Of a stretch of DNA of 64,000 bases, positions 43,669-54,197 are shown piece after piece. The notes beneath the pieces are model-generated. The model was given only the letters and a program-made list of their open reading frames with translations. It was not told the DNA's origin and did no database searches. Numbering within the stretch: position 1 is the first letter of the stretch; each line of letters opens with the position of its first letter. Origin of the DNA: Lentzea tibetensis (GTDB taxonomy: Bacteria > Actinomycetota > Actinomycetes > Mycobacteriales > Pseudonocardiaceae); contig NZ_VOBR01000024.1 of assembly GCF_007845675.1 (NCBI RefSeq), positions 79,744 through 143,743 of the forward strand, written 5' to 3'. Position numbers and translations under genes: made by a program.

Positions 43669-44670
43669 GTGACCAGTAGCGAGCGCGAGGGGACGGGGTT
43701 CTCTTTGGTGGACCCCGTGCTCACTCAGGTTGTCCAAGAGGGCCTGGCCGAGGTGGAGCAGATCCTGCACGAGGTCGTGCGGAGCGACTTCCGTCCGGTG
43801 ATGGAGACCTCGTTGCACTTGGTGGAGGCGGGCGGGAAGCGAATCCGCCCGCTGTTCACCCTGCTCGCATCGCAGTTCGGCTCCACGTACGACCGCGACC
43901 ACGTCGTCACGGCCGCCGCTGTGGTGGAGCTCACCCACCTCGCGACGCTGTACCACGACGACGTCATGGACGAGGCCACCATGCGGCGCGGTGCCGAGTC
44001 GGCCAACGCCAAGTGGGACAACAGCATCGCGATCCTCACCGGCGACTACCTGTTCGCGCACGCCTCGCGGCTGACGGCGGACCTCGGCACGGACGCGGCG
44101 CGGATCATCGCCGAGACGTTCAGCGTCCTGGTGACCGGCCAGATGCGCGAGACCATGGGCCCGCAGAACGGCGAGGACCCGATCGCGCACTACCTCAGGG
44201 TCATCGAGGAGAAGACCGGTGTGCTCATCGCCACCGCGGCCCGCTTCGGCGGCATGTTCTCCGACGCGACCGAGGAAGAGGTCGACGCGCTGCGCCGCTA
44301 CGCCGACGTGATCGGCGCGGCGTTCCAGATCTCCGACGACGTCATCGACATCGCGTCGCCGTCGCTCGAGTCGGGCAAGACGCCCGGCACGGACCTGCGC
44401 GAGGGCGTGAAGACGCTGCCGATGCTGTACGCGCTGGCCGACCCGTCCGAGACCAGGCTGGCCGAGCTGCTGGCCGGTCCGATCCACGACGACGACCTGG
44501 TCGACGAGGCACTGGACCTGCTGCGCAAGTCGTCCGGCATGGACCGCGCCCGCGACACGCTCGACGAGTACGCGGACCGCGCTCGCACCGAGCTGGGCAA
44601 GCTCCCGGCCTGCCCAGCGCGCGACGCGCTCGAAGAGCTCGCCACGTACTGCGTGGAACGCTCCCGCTGA
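43669..44670 (+). CDS. Long-chain polyprenyl diphosphate synthase (menaquinone side chain)
   Basis: The predicted protein has 333 residues of the trans-isoprenyl diphosphate synthase family. It has the two Asp-rich motifs LYHDDVMDEATMRRG (first DDxxD) and FQISDDVIDI (second), plus EAGGKRIRPLFTLLASQ and EKTGVLIATAARFGG. It supplies the allylic chain used by MenA. In Mycobacterium the orthologue next to menJ is grcC1. Chain length cannot be decided by eye. GTG 43669 is the only suitable start, 20 bases after nuoN, so it is probably transcribed with the nuo operon. Confidence 0.9.
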   Translation: MTSSEREGTGFSLVDPVLTQVVQEGLAEVEQILHEVVRSDFRPVMETSLHLVEAGGKRIRPLFTLLASQFGSTYDRDHVVTAAAVVELTHLATLYHDDVMDEATMRRGAESANAKWDNSIAILTGDYLFAHASRLTADLGTDAARIIAETFSVLVTGQMRETMGPQNGEDPIAHYLRVIEEKTGVLIATAARFGGMFSDATEEEVDALRRYADVIGAAFQISDDVIDIASPSLESGKTPGTDLREGVKTLPMLYALADPSETRLAELLAGPIHDDDLVDEALDLLRKSSGMDRARDTLDEYADRARTELGKLPACPARDALEELATYCVERSR

Positions 44671-44678
44671 CCAGCTGA

Positions 44679-45596
44679 CTACTCGACCGGCGCCAGCAGC
44701 TGCCGGCGCCGGTTTCGCCTGATGGCGTCGACCGTGAAGATCGCCAGGGCCACCCAGACCAGGCCGAACCCGATCCACCGGCTCGCGGGCATCGGCTCGT
44801 GCACCACGAACACGCCCCACGCGAACTGCAGGATCGGCGCGAGGTACTGGAGCATGCCCATGGTGGCGAGCGGCACCCGCCGGGCACCGGCGCCGAACAG
44901 CCACAGCGGGACCACCGTGATCACCCCGGTCCCGGCGAGCAGCAGCGCGTGCCCGGTGCCGTGCGTGGTGAACGTGGTGCCCTGGATCAGCAGGTAGCCG
45001 ATGGCGATGGGCCCGATGACCATGCTCTCCGCGGCGAGGCTGGACGTGGCGTCCAGCGGCACCATCTTCTTGATCAGCGCGTAGAACCCGAACGCGCCCG
45101 CCAGCACCAGCGAGATCCACGGCAGCCGCCCGTAGTCGACGGTCAGCACGACGACCGCGACCGCCGCGACCGCGATCGCCACCAGCTGCGCCTTGCCGAG
45201 CCGTTCCCGCAGGACCACGACACCCAGCAGGACGCTGATCAGCGGGGTGATGAAGTACCCGAGCGCCGACTCCACGACGTGCTGGCTGTTGACGGCGTAG
45301 ATGTAGACGCCCCAGTTGATCGAGATGAGGACCGACGCTGCGCCGATCGCCAGCCAGCTCCCCCGCGAAAGGCCGATGATGGCCCGCCACCGCCCGAGCA
45401 AAGAGATCACGATCAGCATCAAGCCCAGCGACCAGGCGACTCGGTGTGCCAGGATCTCGGTCGGCGTGGCGGGCACGAGGAGTGGCCAGTAGGCGGGGAA
45501 AGCTCCCCAAATGATGTAAGCACTCGTGCCGTACGCGATGCCTCTACGTGTGTGAAGATCTGCCGAAGTCGCGGTGGAGTTGGTCAAAGGAGGCAC
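44679..45596 (-). CDS. rarD: RarD-type EamA-family transporter
   Basis: The predicted protein has 305 residues with ten hydrophobic helices in two EamA repeats. The RarD-type signature is the N-terminal GIAYGTSAYIIWGAFPAYWPLL with LAHRVAWSLGLML, then INWGVYIYAVNSQHVVESALGYFITPLISVLLGVVVLRERL. The family is named for a chloramphenicol-sensitivity phenotype; the true substrate is uncertain. It converges with the polyprenyl synthase gene. Confidence 0.88.
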   Translation of the reverse strand: MPPLTNSTATSADLHTRRGIAYGTSAYIIWGAFPAYWPLLVPATPTEILAHRVAWSLGLMLIVISLLGRWRAIIGLSRGSWLAIGAASVLISINWGVYIYAVNSQHVVESALGYFITPLISVLLGVVVLRERLGKAQLVAIAVAAVAVVVLTVDYGRLPWISLVLAGAFGFYALIKKMVPLDATSSLAAESMVIGPIAIGYLLIQGTTFTTHGTGHALLLAGTGVITVVPLWLFGAGARRVPLATMGMLQYLAPILQFAWGVFVVHEPMPASRWIGFGLVWVALAIFTVDAIRRNRRRQLLAPVE

Positions 45597-45740
45597 ATTC
45601 CGCCACTCTACGCTGCCGTTTTACGTGGACGTTTGCGCTGAACGGCGTAGTGACGGAGCATCGACGACGGCACTGTACTTTTGGCTACGCTCACACTTCT
45701 GGGTGAGCGAGTCGGGGTGGGAAATAGAAGGGGCTTACCC

Positions 45741-48086
45741 GTGTCCATCTTCGGGCAGGTCTGGCTGTGGAGTCTGCTTTCGTTCGTGGCGGGTGTGCTG
45801 CTCACCTGGTTGATCCTGGTGCGACCCGTCCGCAAGCAGGTGGCCGACCTCGAAGATCAACTTCTTGAGGCTCGTTCGGTTCCGCTGCCGCCTCCGGTCG
45901 CGCCGGCCAAGGTCGAGGACGAGTTCGTCGTCGACGAGTGGGAACCGGCTCCGTCGCTGGCCGACGAGGTACTCGTCTCGTCACCCCGCGTCGACGAGCT
46001 GAGCGACGACCGCCCCCGTTCCCTGCACGAACGCCTCGCCCCCGAAGAGCCCCGCGTAGCCCCTCCGTACGCCCCACCCGCTGAGGTCGTGCACGTCGAC
46101 CACGAGCCCATGGCGCCACCCGAGGTCGACGGCCCGCCGGACGACTTCATCTACCAGCCGCGCGAGGTGTGGGCCGAGCAGGAGACGTTCCTCGACGAGG
46201 CCGCCGAGCAGGAGGACGACGACTCCTACGACGTCTCCGCTTCGGCTTCGCCCGAGCAGGCAGCCGACAGCGAGTGGCCGTCGAACGACCTGACCGGCGA
46301 GTACGCCGGCCTGCAGGACCAGATCGCGGGCCGCCTGTCGGGCGACGAGGCCGTCGCCGAGACCACGTTCATGGAGCCCGTCGCGTCCGAGGAGGACGAC
46401 GAGCAGGCCCGCCTGGACGCCTTCCACGCCCAGGCCGACGCCGCGACGGCGTCCGAGCGCACCGCGATCCACGAGCCGGTCGAGTCGCCCGCAGAGCAGA
46501 CGCTGATCCAGCTCCCGGTCGAGCCCGCCGACCGCGGCGACGAGACCGCCGCCGAGCAGACCCTGATCCAGGCCCCGATCGATCCGGACGCCTACGAGCA
46601 GCAGCAGGCGGGCTGGCGTCCAGGCGCCGCCTACCGCCCGGCCGCCGACCACGAGGCGCCCGCAGACGTCGAGCCCGCGGGCCCGGCCGATTTCGAGCAG
46701 GCGGACTTCGAGCGGGCCGACTTCGAGGAGCCGGTCGCAGCGCCCGCGGACTTCGAGGAGCCGGACGCGGCGGAGGCCGACCAGGCCGCCGCACGCCTCC
46801 AGGCCGCGGAGGCCGACGAGGCCTACGCCGCCCACCTCGCGCAGGCGGGCCAGGTCGAGGCCGACGAGTACGAGCAGCTCGTCGAGTCGGCCCAGGCGGC
46901 CGCACCCGAGCAGCAGGGCTTCACGGCTCCGGACACGGCCGACCCGGAGGACGAGGCCGCCTACGCGGAGCACGAGCAGGTTTTCGCCGACCCGCACCAG
47001 GGGTCACTCGAAGACACCGAGCAGCCGGCGGCGCACACCGAGCAGGATTCGGTCGAGTCGGAGCACGAGGAGGCCTACGCCGACTCGTTCACCGCACCTG
47101 ACCAGGAGCAGGACGCTCCCGCCCAGGCCGGGCAGACGGCGTTCGCGGCCCCGCAGGCCGACTGGCTCGACCACCTCGAGCCGGACACGCAGCCCGAGCA
47201 GCAGGCCGAGCCGGAGCCGGTGGCCTTCGCCGAGCCGCAGGTCAGCCAGCTCGATCAGGTCAGGGAGCCCCAGGGCTTCAACGCCTTCGCCAAGCCGAGC
47301 GCGGACGGTCACGTCAGCTACGAACCGTTCGCCACCCCCGGTCAGCCCGCGGCGTCCTCGGTGTTCGACCCGTTCGCCGCGGTCACTCCGGTGGACCCGG
47401 CCGCGGAGGCGTTCGCCCCGACCAACGGCGTCAAGCCGGACGTCCCCGAACCGCCGAAGGTCGAGGCTCCGGTCGTGGAACGCCCGAGGTCGCTCTTCGA
47501 GCCGATCCTCGAGGCGGACGACGCCCCGCCGCTGACGGAGACGAAGCGGCCCGAGCCGCCCGCGTCGCAGGACCAGCCGTTCGTCCCGAAGTTCGTGCCC
47601 GGTCCGCCGCTGAGCGAGCAGCAGGTCGAGGTCGCCCCGCCCGCACCGGAGACGGACCTGCCGCACCGCGAGACCCCGGCGGGCCTGCCCCGTCGCGAGG
47701 CGCGCCGGTCGACGCCGCCGCGCCCGTTCCAGACGCAGGCACCGGCCGCCCCGCAGCCCGCGCCGACGGCCCCGCCGTCGCAGGTGCGCCCGCCGCGGCC
47801 GCGTCCGGTCGGCTTCAGCCCGTCCACCGGCGGCCGCAGCATCGGCCCCGAGACGACGCGCTACAAGCAGCCGGAGGGCTTCAACCCGCGCTCGCCGTTC
47901 GGGCCGGGCTCCGTGCTGCCCAAGTCCGACGGTCTCGCCCCGGCGGAGGACTTCGGCGTCAAGGCGACGCTCACCGGTCGCCGCTACTACACGCCCGAGT
48001 CGGCGAACTTCGTCGAGACGCGCGCGGACGTCTGGTTCCGCACCGTCGCCGACGCGCAGAAGGCCGGCTTCCGCCCGGCACCCTGA
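45741..48086 (+). CDS. Long acidic membrane-anchored protein with C-terminal sunset-like domain
   Basis: The predicted protein has 781 residues. A single N-terminal membrane helix (about 5-28, LWSLLSFVAGVLLTWLILV) is followed by about 600 residues of low-complexity Ala/Glu/Asp/Pro/Gln sequence. Short internal repeats include AEQTLIQ (twice) and ADFEQADFERADFEEP with further ADFEEP copies. A Pro/Arg-rich segment follows. The last 60 residues (GSVLPKSDGLAPAEDFGVKATLTGRRYYTPES ... ETRADVWFRTVADAQKAGF) match the short conserved C-terminal module known in actinobacterial envelope proteins as the sunset domain. GTG 45741 is chosen because AGAAGGGG lies six bases upstream. The role is unknown; an extended protein tethered to the membrane is likely. 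Confidence 0.7.
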   Translation: MSIFGQVWLWSLLSFVAGVLLTWLILVRPVRKQVADLEDQLLEARSVPLPPPVAPAKVEDEFVVDEWEPAPSLADEVLVSSPRVDELSDDRPRSLHERLAPEEPRVAPPYAPPAEVVHVDHEPMAPPEVDGPPDDFIYQPREVWAEQETFLDEAAEQEDDDSYDVSASASPEQAADSEWPSNDLTGEYAGLQDQIAGRLSGDEAVAETTFMEPVASEEDDEQARLDAFHAQADAATASERTAIHEPVESPAEQTLIQLPVEPADRGDETAAEQTLIQAPIDPDAYEQQQAGWRPGAAYRPAADHEAPADVEPAGPADFEQADFERADFEEPVAAPADFEEPDAAEADQAAARLQAAEADEAYAAHLAQAGQVEADEYEQLVESAQAAAPEQQGFTAPDTADPEDEAAYAEHEQVFADPHQGSLEDTEQPAAHTEQDSVESEHEEAYADSFTAPDQEQDAPAQAGQTAFAAPQADWLDHLEPDTQPEQQAEPEPVAFAEPQVSQLDQVREPQGFNAFAKPSADGHVSYEPFATPGQPAASSVFDPFAAVTPVDPAAEAFAPTNGVKPDVPEPPKVEAPVVERPRSLFEPILEADDAPPLTETKRPEPPASQDQPFVPKFVPGPPLSEQQVEVAPPAPETDLPHRETPAGLPRREARRSTPPRPFQTQAPAAPQPAPTAPPSQVRPPRPRPVGFSPSTGGRSIGPETTRYKQPEGFNPRSPFGPGSVLPKSDGLAPAEDFGVKATLTGRRYYTPESANFVETRADVWFRTVADAQKAGFRPAP

Positions 48087-48095
48087 CAAGAGCGA

Positions 48096-48135
48096 GCAGA
48101 AGGGCCCCTCCTGAAACCAGGAGGGGCCCTTCTGC
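48096..48135. terminator. 18-bp perfect hairpin terminator
   Basis: GCAGAAGGGCCCCTCCTG (48096-48113) pairs perfectly with its complement at 48118-48135 across AAAC. It lies between the convergent sunset-like gene and korB. Confidence 0.9.
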
Positions 48136-48145
48136 GTCAGGCGAA

Positions 48146-49191
48146 TCAGCCCGCGACGGTCCAGGTGTCCTTGCCGCGCAGCAAAGCTCCCAGGTCGGCG
48201 GGCTTGGCCGCGGTGGCCTCCATGACCTGAGCACGTGCCGAGTCGTCGTACGTGGCCCGGTCGACCCGTCGGAACACACCGGTGATGGTGTGCGACAGGT
48301 CCTGAGCCGACAGCCGCGACAGCGCGAACGCGAGGTTCAGGTCCGTGGCGTCGTGCACGACGATCTCCGAGGAGTCGACGTCCGCGGCCTTGGCGACCGC
48401 GAGCCCGAACCCCTCGCGCACGACGCAGTACTCGCCCTCGCGCCCGAAGGTGATCGGCTGGCCGTCGACGACGTTGATGATCCGTCGCGCGGCCTCGTCG
48501 GCGTCCTTCAGCACGTCGAACGCGCCGTCGTTGAAGATCGGGCAGTTCTGGTAGATCTCCACGAGCGCCGAACCGCGGTGCTCGGCGGCCTGCCGCAGCA
48601 CGTCGGTGAGGCCCTTGCGATCCGAGTCCACCGCGCGTCCGATGAACGACGCCTCCGCGCCCAGTGCCAGCGACACCGGGTTGAACGGGTGGTCGAGCGA
48701 ACCGGATGGCGTCGACTTGGTGACCTTGCCCTCTTCGGACGTCGGGGAGTACTGGCCCTTGGTGAGGCCGTAGATCCGGTTGTTGAACAGCAGGATCTTG
48801 AGGTTCACGTTGCGCCGCAACGTGTGGATCAGGTGGTTGCCACCGATGGACAGCGCGTCGCCGTCACCGGTCACCACCCACACCGACAGGTCCGGCCGCG
48901 CGACGGCGAGGCCGGTCGCGATGGCCGGGGCGCGGCCGTGGATGGAGTGCATCCCGTAGGTGTTCATGTAGTACGGGAACCGGGACGAACACCCGATGCC
49001 CGACACGAACACGATGTTCTCGCGCTTCAGCCCCAGCGACGGCAGGAACGACTGCACGGCGTTGAGCACCACGTAGTCGCCGCAGCCGGGGCACCAGCGC
49101 ACTTCCTGGTCGGACTTGTAGTCCTTGGCGGTCTGCTTCTCGTCGGTGGTCGGGACACCACTCAGACCCGGCAGTCCGAGATCGATGGCCG

Positions 49192-49195
<4 letters not shown>
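48146..49195 (-). CDS. korB: 2-Oxoacid (2-oxoglutarate):ferredoxin oxidoreductase beta subunit
   Basis: The predicted protein has 349 residues. It binds thiamine diphosphate through VTGDGDALSIGGNHLIHTLRRN ... LLFNNRIYGLTKGQYSPTS. Iron-sulfur ligands are seen in VRWCPGCGDYVVLNAVQ and in GIGCSSRFPYYMNTYGMHSIHGRAPAIATG. With KorA it decarboxylates a 2-oxoacid to acyl-CoA and reduces ferredoxin. The 2-oxoglutarate preference is inferred from the actinobacterial KorAB family. The ATG at 49195 overlaps the korA stop. Confidence 0.92.
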
Positions 49196-51030
<1,835 letters not shown>

Positions 51031-51229
51031 TCCTACGCCGATCCCTCTCTTCACGGGTGGCCCTTACACACTCGCGAGGGTAGTCGTCCCGGTTGCGTGC
51101 GAGTCCGCACTCGTATCAGTAGGCGGGACGATCCGTCCCAAAACAGCACCTCCGTCTTAACTTGACGGTAAGCACAGCATCGGGCGTCGATACGTGAGTG
51201 CGGCACACGTCACACGGATCGTCGTACTC

Positions 51230-51246
51230 CAAGTAACTGTTACTTG
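51230..51246. promoter_or_regulatory. 17-bp perfect palindrome upstream of korAB
   Basis: CAAGTAACTGTTACTTG is a perfect palindrome with 8-bp arms around one base, in an otherwise gene-free gap (51031-51255). The size and GTTACT core resemble operators of TetR-family regulators. It lies upstream of korA and just after the enoyl-CoA hydratase gene, so it could control korAB. No regulator is encoded next to it. Confidence 0.5.
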
Positions 51247-51255
51247 AGGTTACAC

Positions 51256-51996
51256 CTATCGGTTGCTGATCTTCGCCTTCATCGCTGCAAGCCTGGCAGC
51301 GAACTCCGGAGAATCGATCGAAGCAACCTGGGGGACCAGTTCCGCCTCGACGGCGGTCGCGTGGTCGTCAAGAACATCGGTAGCGCGCATCGTCCGCTTG
51401 ATGGTCCGCACGAGTGGCCTCGGCGCTTCGGCGGAAGCCCTGGCCAGCTCCCGTGCTACCGCCAGTGGGTCTTCGGCGGTCTGGTAGGCCAGACCCGTGC
51501 GCACGGCCTCGTCGGCGCCGAGAATCCGGCCGAGCAAGGTCATCGCCGACGCGGTCTGCGGACCGACGAGCCGCTGCAGCATCCACGTCATGCCGCCGCC
51601 GGGGTGGATGCCGAGCTGGAGGAAACGAGCGTCGAAACGAGCCTTCGGCCCCGCGACGCGGACGTCGCACGCGAGCGCGAGGTTGAGCCCGGCGCCGACC
51701 GCGGCGCCGTTGACGGCCGCGATCGTGGGCAGTGTGCAGTTCGCCACTGCGAGGAAGCCCGCGTAGATCCGCCGCAGCCCGTCGGCCTTCGCCGCACCCA
51801 GCTGCGTCAGGTCCGCGCCCGCGCAGAAGGCGGGCGGCGCGCCCGTCACCACGACGGCGTGCACGTCCTCGTCCTGCTCGCAGCGCTCCACGGCGTCGAC
51901 GAGCCGGGCCGAGATGTCCAGCGTCAGTGCGTTGCGCCGGTCGGGGTCGTCGATCGTGATGACGGCGATCTTGTCCTGGACGTCGAGCAGCACCAT
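51256..51996 (-). CDS. Enoyl-CoA hydratase/isomerase family protein
   Basis: The predicted protein has 246 residues with the crotonase fold: [17 protein letters not shown], the oxyanion hole [15 protein letters not shown], and [50 protein letters not shown]. The active-site Glu of hydratases at the position after LACDVRVA...RF is replaced by LGIHPGGG-type residues, so whether it hydrates or isomerises is unclear. The ATG at 51996 begins at the conserved N-terminus. Substrate unknown. Confidence 0.85.
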   Translation of the reverse strand: MVLLDVQDKIAVITIDDPDRRNALTLDISARLVDAVERCEQDEDVHAVVVTGAPPAFCAGADLTQLGAAKADGLRRIYAGFLAVANCTLPTIAAVNGAAVGAGLNLALACDVRVAGPKARFDARFLQLGIHPGGGMTWMLQRLVGPQTASAMTLLGRILGADEAVRTGLAYQTAEDPLAVARELARASAEAPRPLVRTIKRTMRATDVLDDHATAVEAELVPQVASIDSPEFAARLAAMKAKISNR

Positions 51997-52013
51997 GCGC
52001 GGCACTTTACGTT

Positions 52014-52463
52014 TTACGGAGCTGGCGGCCGATCCAGGAGGCGGGACAGGACCACCGTCGACACGGTCCGGTCGATGATCTCGATGGCCCGCAGCCGCTC
52101 GAGCGCGGTCTCCAGGTGGTGGATGTCCGCGGCCCGCAGGTGCACGATCGCGTCCGCGGCTCCCGACACCGTGTACGCGGCCCGCACCTCGGCCATCGGT
52201 TCCAGCCGGTGGTGGATGTCGTGGGGCGCGACGTTGCCCCGGCAGTGCACCTCGACGAACGCCTCGGTACCCCACCCGAGAGCCTCGGGGTCGACGACCG
52301 CGGTGAAGCCCCTCAACACCCCGGTGTCCAGCAGTTTGTCCACCCTCCGCTTGACCGCGGGGGCGCTCAGCCCGACCTCCTTGCCGATCTCCGCGTAGCT
52401 GGATCGGGCGTTGGACATCAGGCACGAAATGATTCGATGGTCGATGCTGTCCACACGCAACAT
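52014..52463 (-). CDS. Lrp/AsnC-family transcriptional regulator
   Basis: The predicted protein has 149 residues. An N-terminal HTH ([53 protein letters not shown]) is followed by an RAM/ligand domain ([58 protein letters not shown]). It is divergent from the dimethylargininase-like gene (66 bases apart), so it probably controls that gene in response to an amino acid such as arginine or ornithine. A similar AsnC/dimethylargininase pairing occurs in mycobacteria. Confidence 0.9.
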   Translation of the reverse strand: MLRVDSIDHRIISCLMSNARSSYAEIGKEVGLSAPAVKRRVDKLLDTGVLRGFTAVVDPEALGWGTEAFVEVHCRGNVAPHDIHHRLEPMAEVRAAYTVSGAADAIVHLRAADIHHLETALERLRAIEIIDRTVSTVVLSRLLDRPPAP

Positions 52464-52529
52464 TCTGCACCAAAACACGCAGCGATGCGGCGTTGAGCGA
52501 TGGTCGTTGTGCCATCTACATTTCGATCC

Positions 52530-53420
52530 ATGACCTCGGTATCCATCTTCGGGCCCGCGGACGAGCCGATCACGCTCGACATCGCGCAGCCCTTCGCGCC
52601 CGCGCGCGTGTCGACCACGCGCCGGTACCTCATGTGCCCGCCGCGGTACTTCACCGTCGAGTACGCGATCAACCCGTGGATGGACCCCAGCCAGCCGACC
52701 AGCACCGAGCTCGCCATGGAGCAGTGGACGGCGCTGAAGGACACCTACGAGCGCCTCGGCCACGACGTCTCCGTCATCGAGCCCCAGCAGGGCCTCCCGG
52801 ACATGGTGTTCGCCGCCAACTCGGGCACCGTCATCGACGGCCGCGTGCTCGGCTCCCGCTTCCGCGCAGAACAGCGCGCGGCCGAGGCCGACCACTTCCG
52901 CCGCTGGTTCCTCGAGTCCGGCTACAAGGCCGTGGTGATGCCGACCGCCGTCAACGAGGCGGAGGGCGACTTCACCTGGACCGGCCAGCTCCTGCTGGCG
53001 GGCACCGGCTTCCGCACCGACCCCGGCGCCCACTCCGAGGCCCAGGAGGTCCTCGGCGTGCCGGTCGTCTCACTCCAACTGGTCGACCCGCGCTTCTACC
53101 ACCTCGACGTCGCGCTGTTCATGCTCGACGACCAGTCCGAGCGCCCGCTCGTGGCCTACTACCCCGAGGCCTTCTCGCCGGGCTCGCAGCGCGTCCTGCG
53201 CCGCCTGTTCCCCGACGCCGTCATCGCCAACGACGACGACGCCGTCTGCCTCGGCCTCAACGCGGTGTCCGATGGCAGGCACGTCGTCATGCCGGTCGAG
53301 GCGACCAACCTGGCCGAGCAGGTCGCGCGGCGCGGCTTCGAGCCCGTGCTCGTCGACATCTCGGAGCTCCGCAAGTCGGGCGGCGGCCCCAAGTGCTGCA
53401 CGATGGAACTCCGGGGCTGA
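52530..53420 (+). CDS. Dimethylargininase / amidinotransferase-family hydrolase
   Basis: The predicted protein has 296 residues of the pentein (guanidino-group-modifying) superfamily. The catalytic set is visible: Asp/Asn region GLPDMVFAANSG, AVNEAEGDFTWTG, His in RFYHLDVALFML, and the nucleophilic Cys near the C-terminus in GGGPKCCTMEL. It hydrolyses dimethylarginine or a related guanidino compound to citrulline. The ATG at 52530 starts at the conserved N-terminus. It ends at a strong terminator. Confidence 0.85.
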   Translation: MTSVSIFGPADEPITLDIAQPFAPARVSTTRRYLMCPPRYFTVEYAINPWMDPSQPTSTELAMEQWTALKDTYERLGHDVSVIEPQQGLPDMVFAANSGTVIDGRVLGSRFRAEQRAAEADHFRRWFLESGYKAVVMPTAVNEAEGDFTWTGQLLLAGTGFRTDPGAHSEAQEVLGVPVVSLQLVDPRFYHLDVALFMLDDQSERPLVAYYPEAFSPGSQRVLRRLFPDAVIANDDDAVCLGLNAVSDGRHVVMPVEATNLAEQVARRGFEPVLVDISELRKSGGGPKCCTMELRG

Positions 53421-53434
53421 TCACCGGAACGAGC

Positions 53435-53467
53435 AACGCCCCCAGCAAGATCATTGCTGGGGGCGTT
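53435..53467 (+). terminator. 14-bp hairpin terminator
   Basis: AACGCCCCCAGCAA (53435-53448) pairs perfectly with TTGCTGGGGGCGTT (53454-53467), 14 bases after the dimethylargininase-like stop codon. Confidence 0.88.
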
Positions 53468-53477
53468 CTCCTATGAG

Positions 53478-53774
53478 CACCAGGCTGGCGAGCACCGGTG
53501 TCGGCGCGGGCTGGCGGTGCTGCGCAGGCTCGTCGGCGCTCTCAAGCCAGGAGGCGTGCTGGTGCTCGGCGAGTTCCTGGGCCCGAGCGACGACCTGGTG
53601 CTCCGGGCGCCCGACGAGCGCTCGGCCTCGCTGGTCCGCAGGTTCAACGCGGCGTTGCGCACCTTGGTGACCAAGGGCGGCAGCGACTGGTCATGGGCGG
53701 CCAAGGTGCCCGAGTCCATGCGGGACGCCGGGCTCGAGCGGATCGAGGTCAGCGAGTACCGGGAGGACGCCTAG
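53478..53774 (+). pseudogene. C-terminal remnant of a SAM-dependent methyltransferase
   Basis: About 95 residues in one frame read GLAVLRRLVGALKPGGVLVLGEFLGPSDD followed by FNAALRTLVTKGGSDWSWAAKVPESMRDAGLERIEVSEYREDA. This is the second half of a class I methyltransferase (the LKPGG post-motif region to the end). The SAM-binding motif I half is missing, and the upstream bases are the terminator of the neighbouring gene. It is therefore a truncated remnant, probably not functional. Confidence 0.5.
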
Positions 53775-54127
53775 CCCGCCGGGAACTGCGCGGCGAGCGC
53801 CTGCCTGATCTCGACGTGGCGGGTCAGGAAGGCGCGCTCGTCGAACCGCTTGCGCCGCAGCCAGCCGGTGACCTCGGCGTTGCACTTGCTGGCGTTGCAC
53901 GAACCGCAGGCGGGCGCGATGTTGTCGAGCGTGTACCGCCCGCCGCGCGAGATCGCCAGGATGCAGTCGCGCTGCAACGGCACGCCCGTCGCGCCGCAGT
54001 ACGCGCAGCCTCCCCACGCCTCGACGAGCGCGGCCCACTGCGCGTCGCTGAGATCGTGCTCGACGCGATCCATGCGGCGCTTGCGCTTGCGGGCGAGCCT
54101 GGCCTTGCGGCTCTGGTTGACGGCCAT
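53771..54127 (-). CDS. HNH endonuclease-domain protein
   Basis: The predicted protein has 118 residues. After a very basic N-terminus (SRKARLARKRKRRMDRVEHD) the HNH/zinc-finger core is CAYCGATGVPLQRDCILAISRGGRYTLDNIAPACGSCNASKCN, with CxxC pairs and the NIAPACxxCNxxK signature. It is a stand-alone small HNH protein of the type common in actinobacteria; its role (repair, phage-related or housekeeping) is not clear. The ATG at 54127 is supported by the basic start. Confidence 0.75.
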   Translation of the reverse strand: MAVNQSRKARLARKRKRRMDRVEHDLSDAQWAALVEAWGGCAYCGATGVPLQRDCILAISRGGRYTLDNIAPACGSCNASKCNAEVTGWLRRKRFDERAFLTRHVEIRQALAAQFPAG

Positions 54128-54197
54128 CGCCCCAGCGTAGGCAACACCCGTCTGACCGAGGCCGCGGCGCGCCCCCCCCAGTAATAAGGTGCGTCGC

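Noticed and set aside
46226-46997. Alternative frames through the acidic repeat region of the sunset-like protein
   Set aside because: They arise from GC-rich repeats; the chosen frame has the membrane anchor, the ribosome site and the conserved C-terminus.
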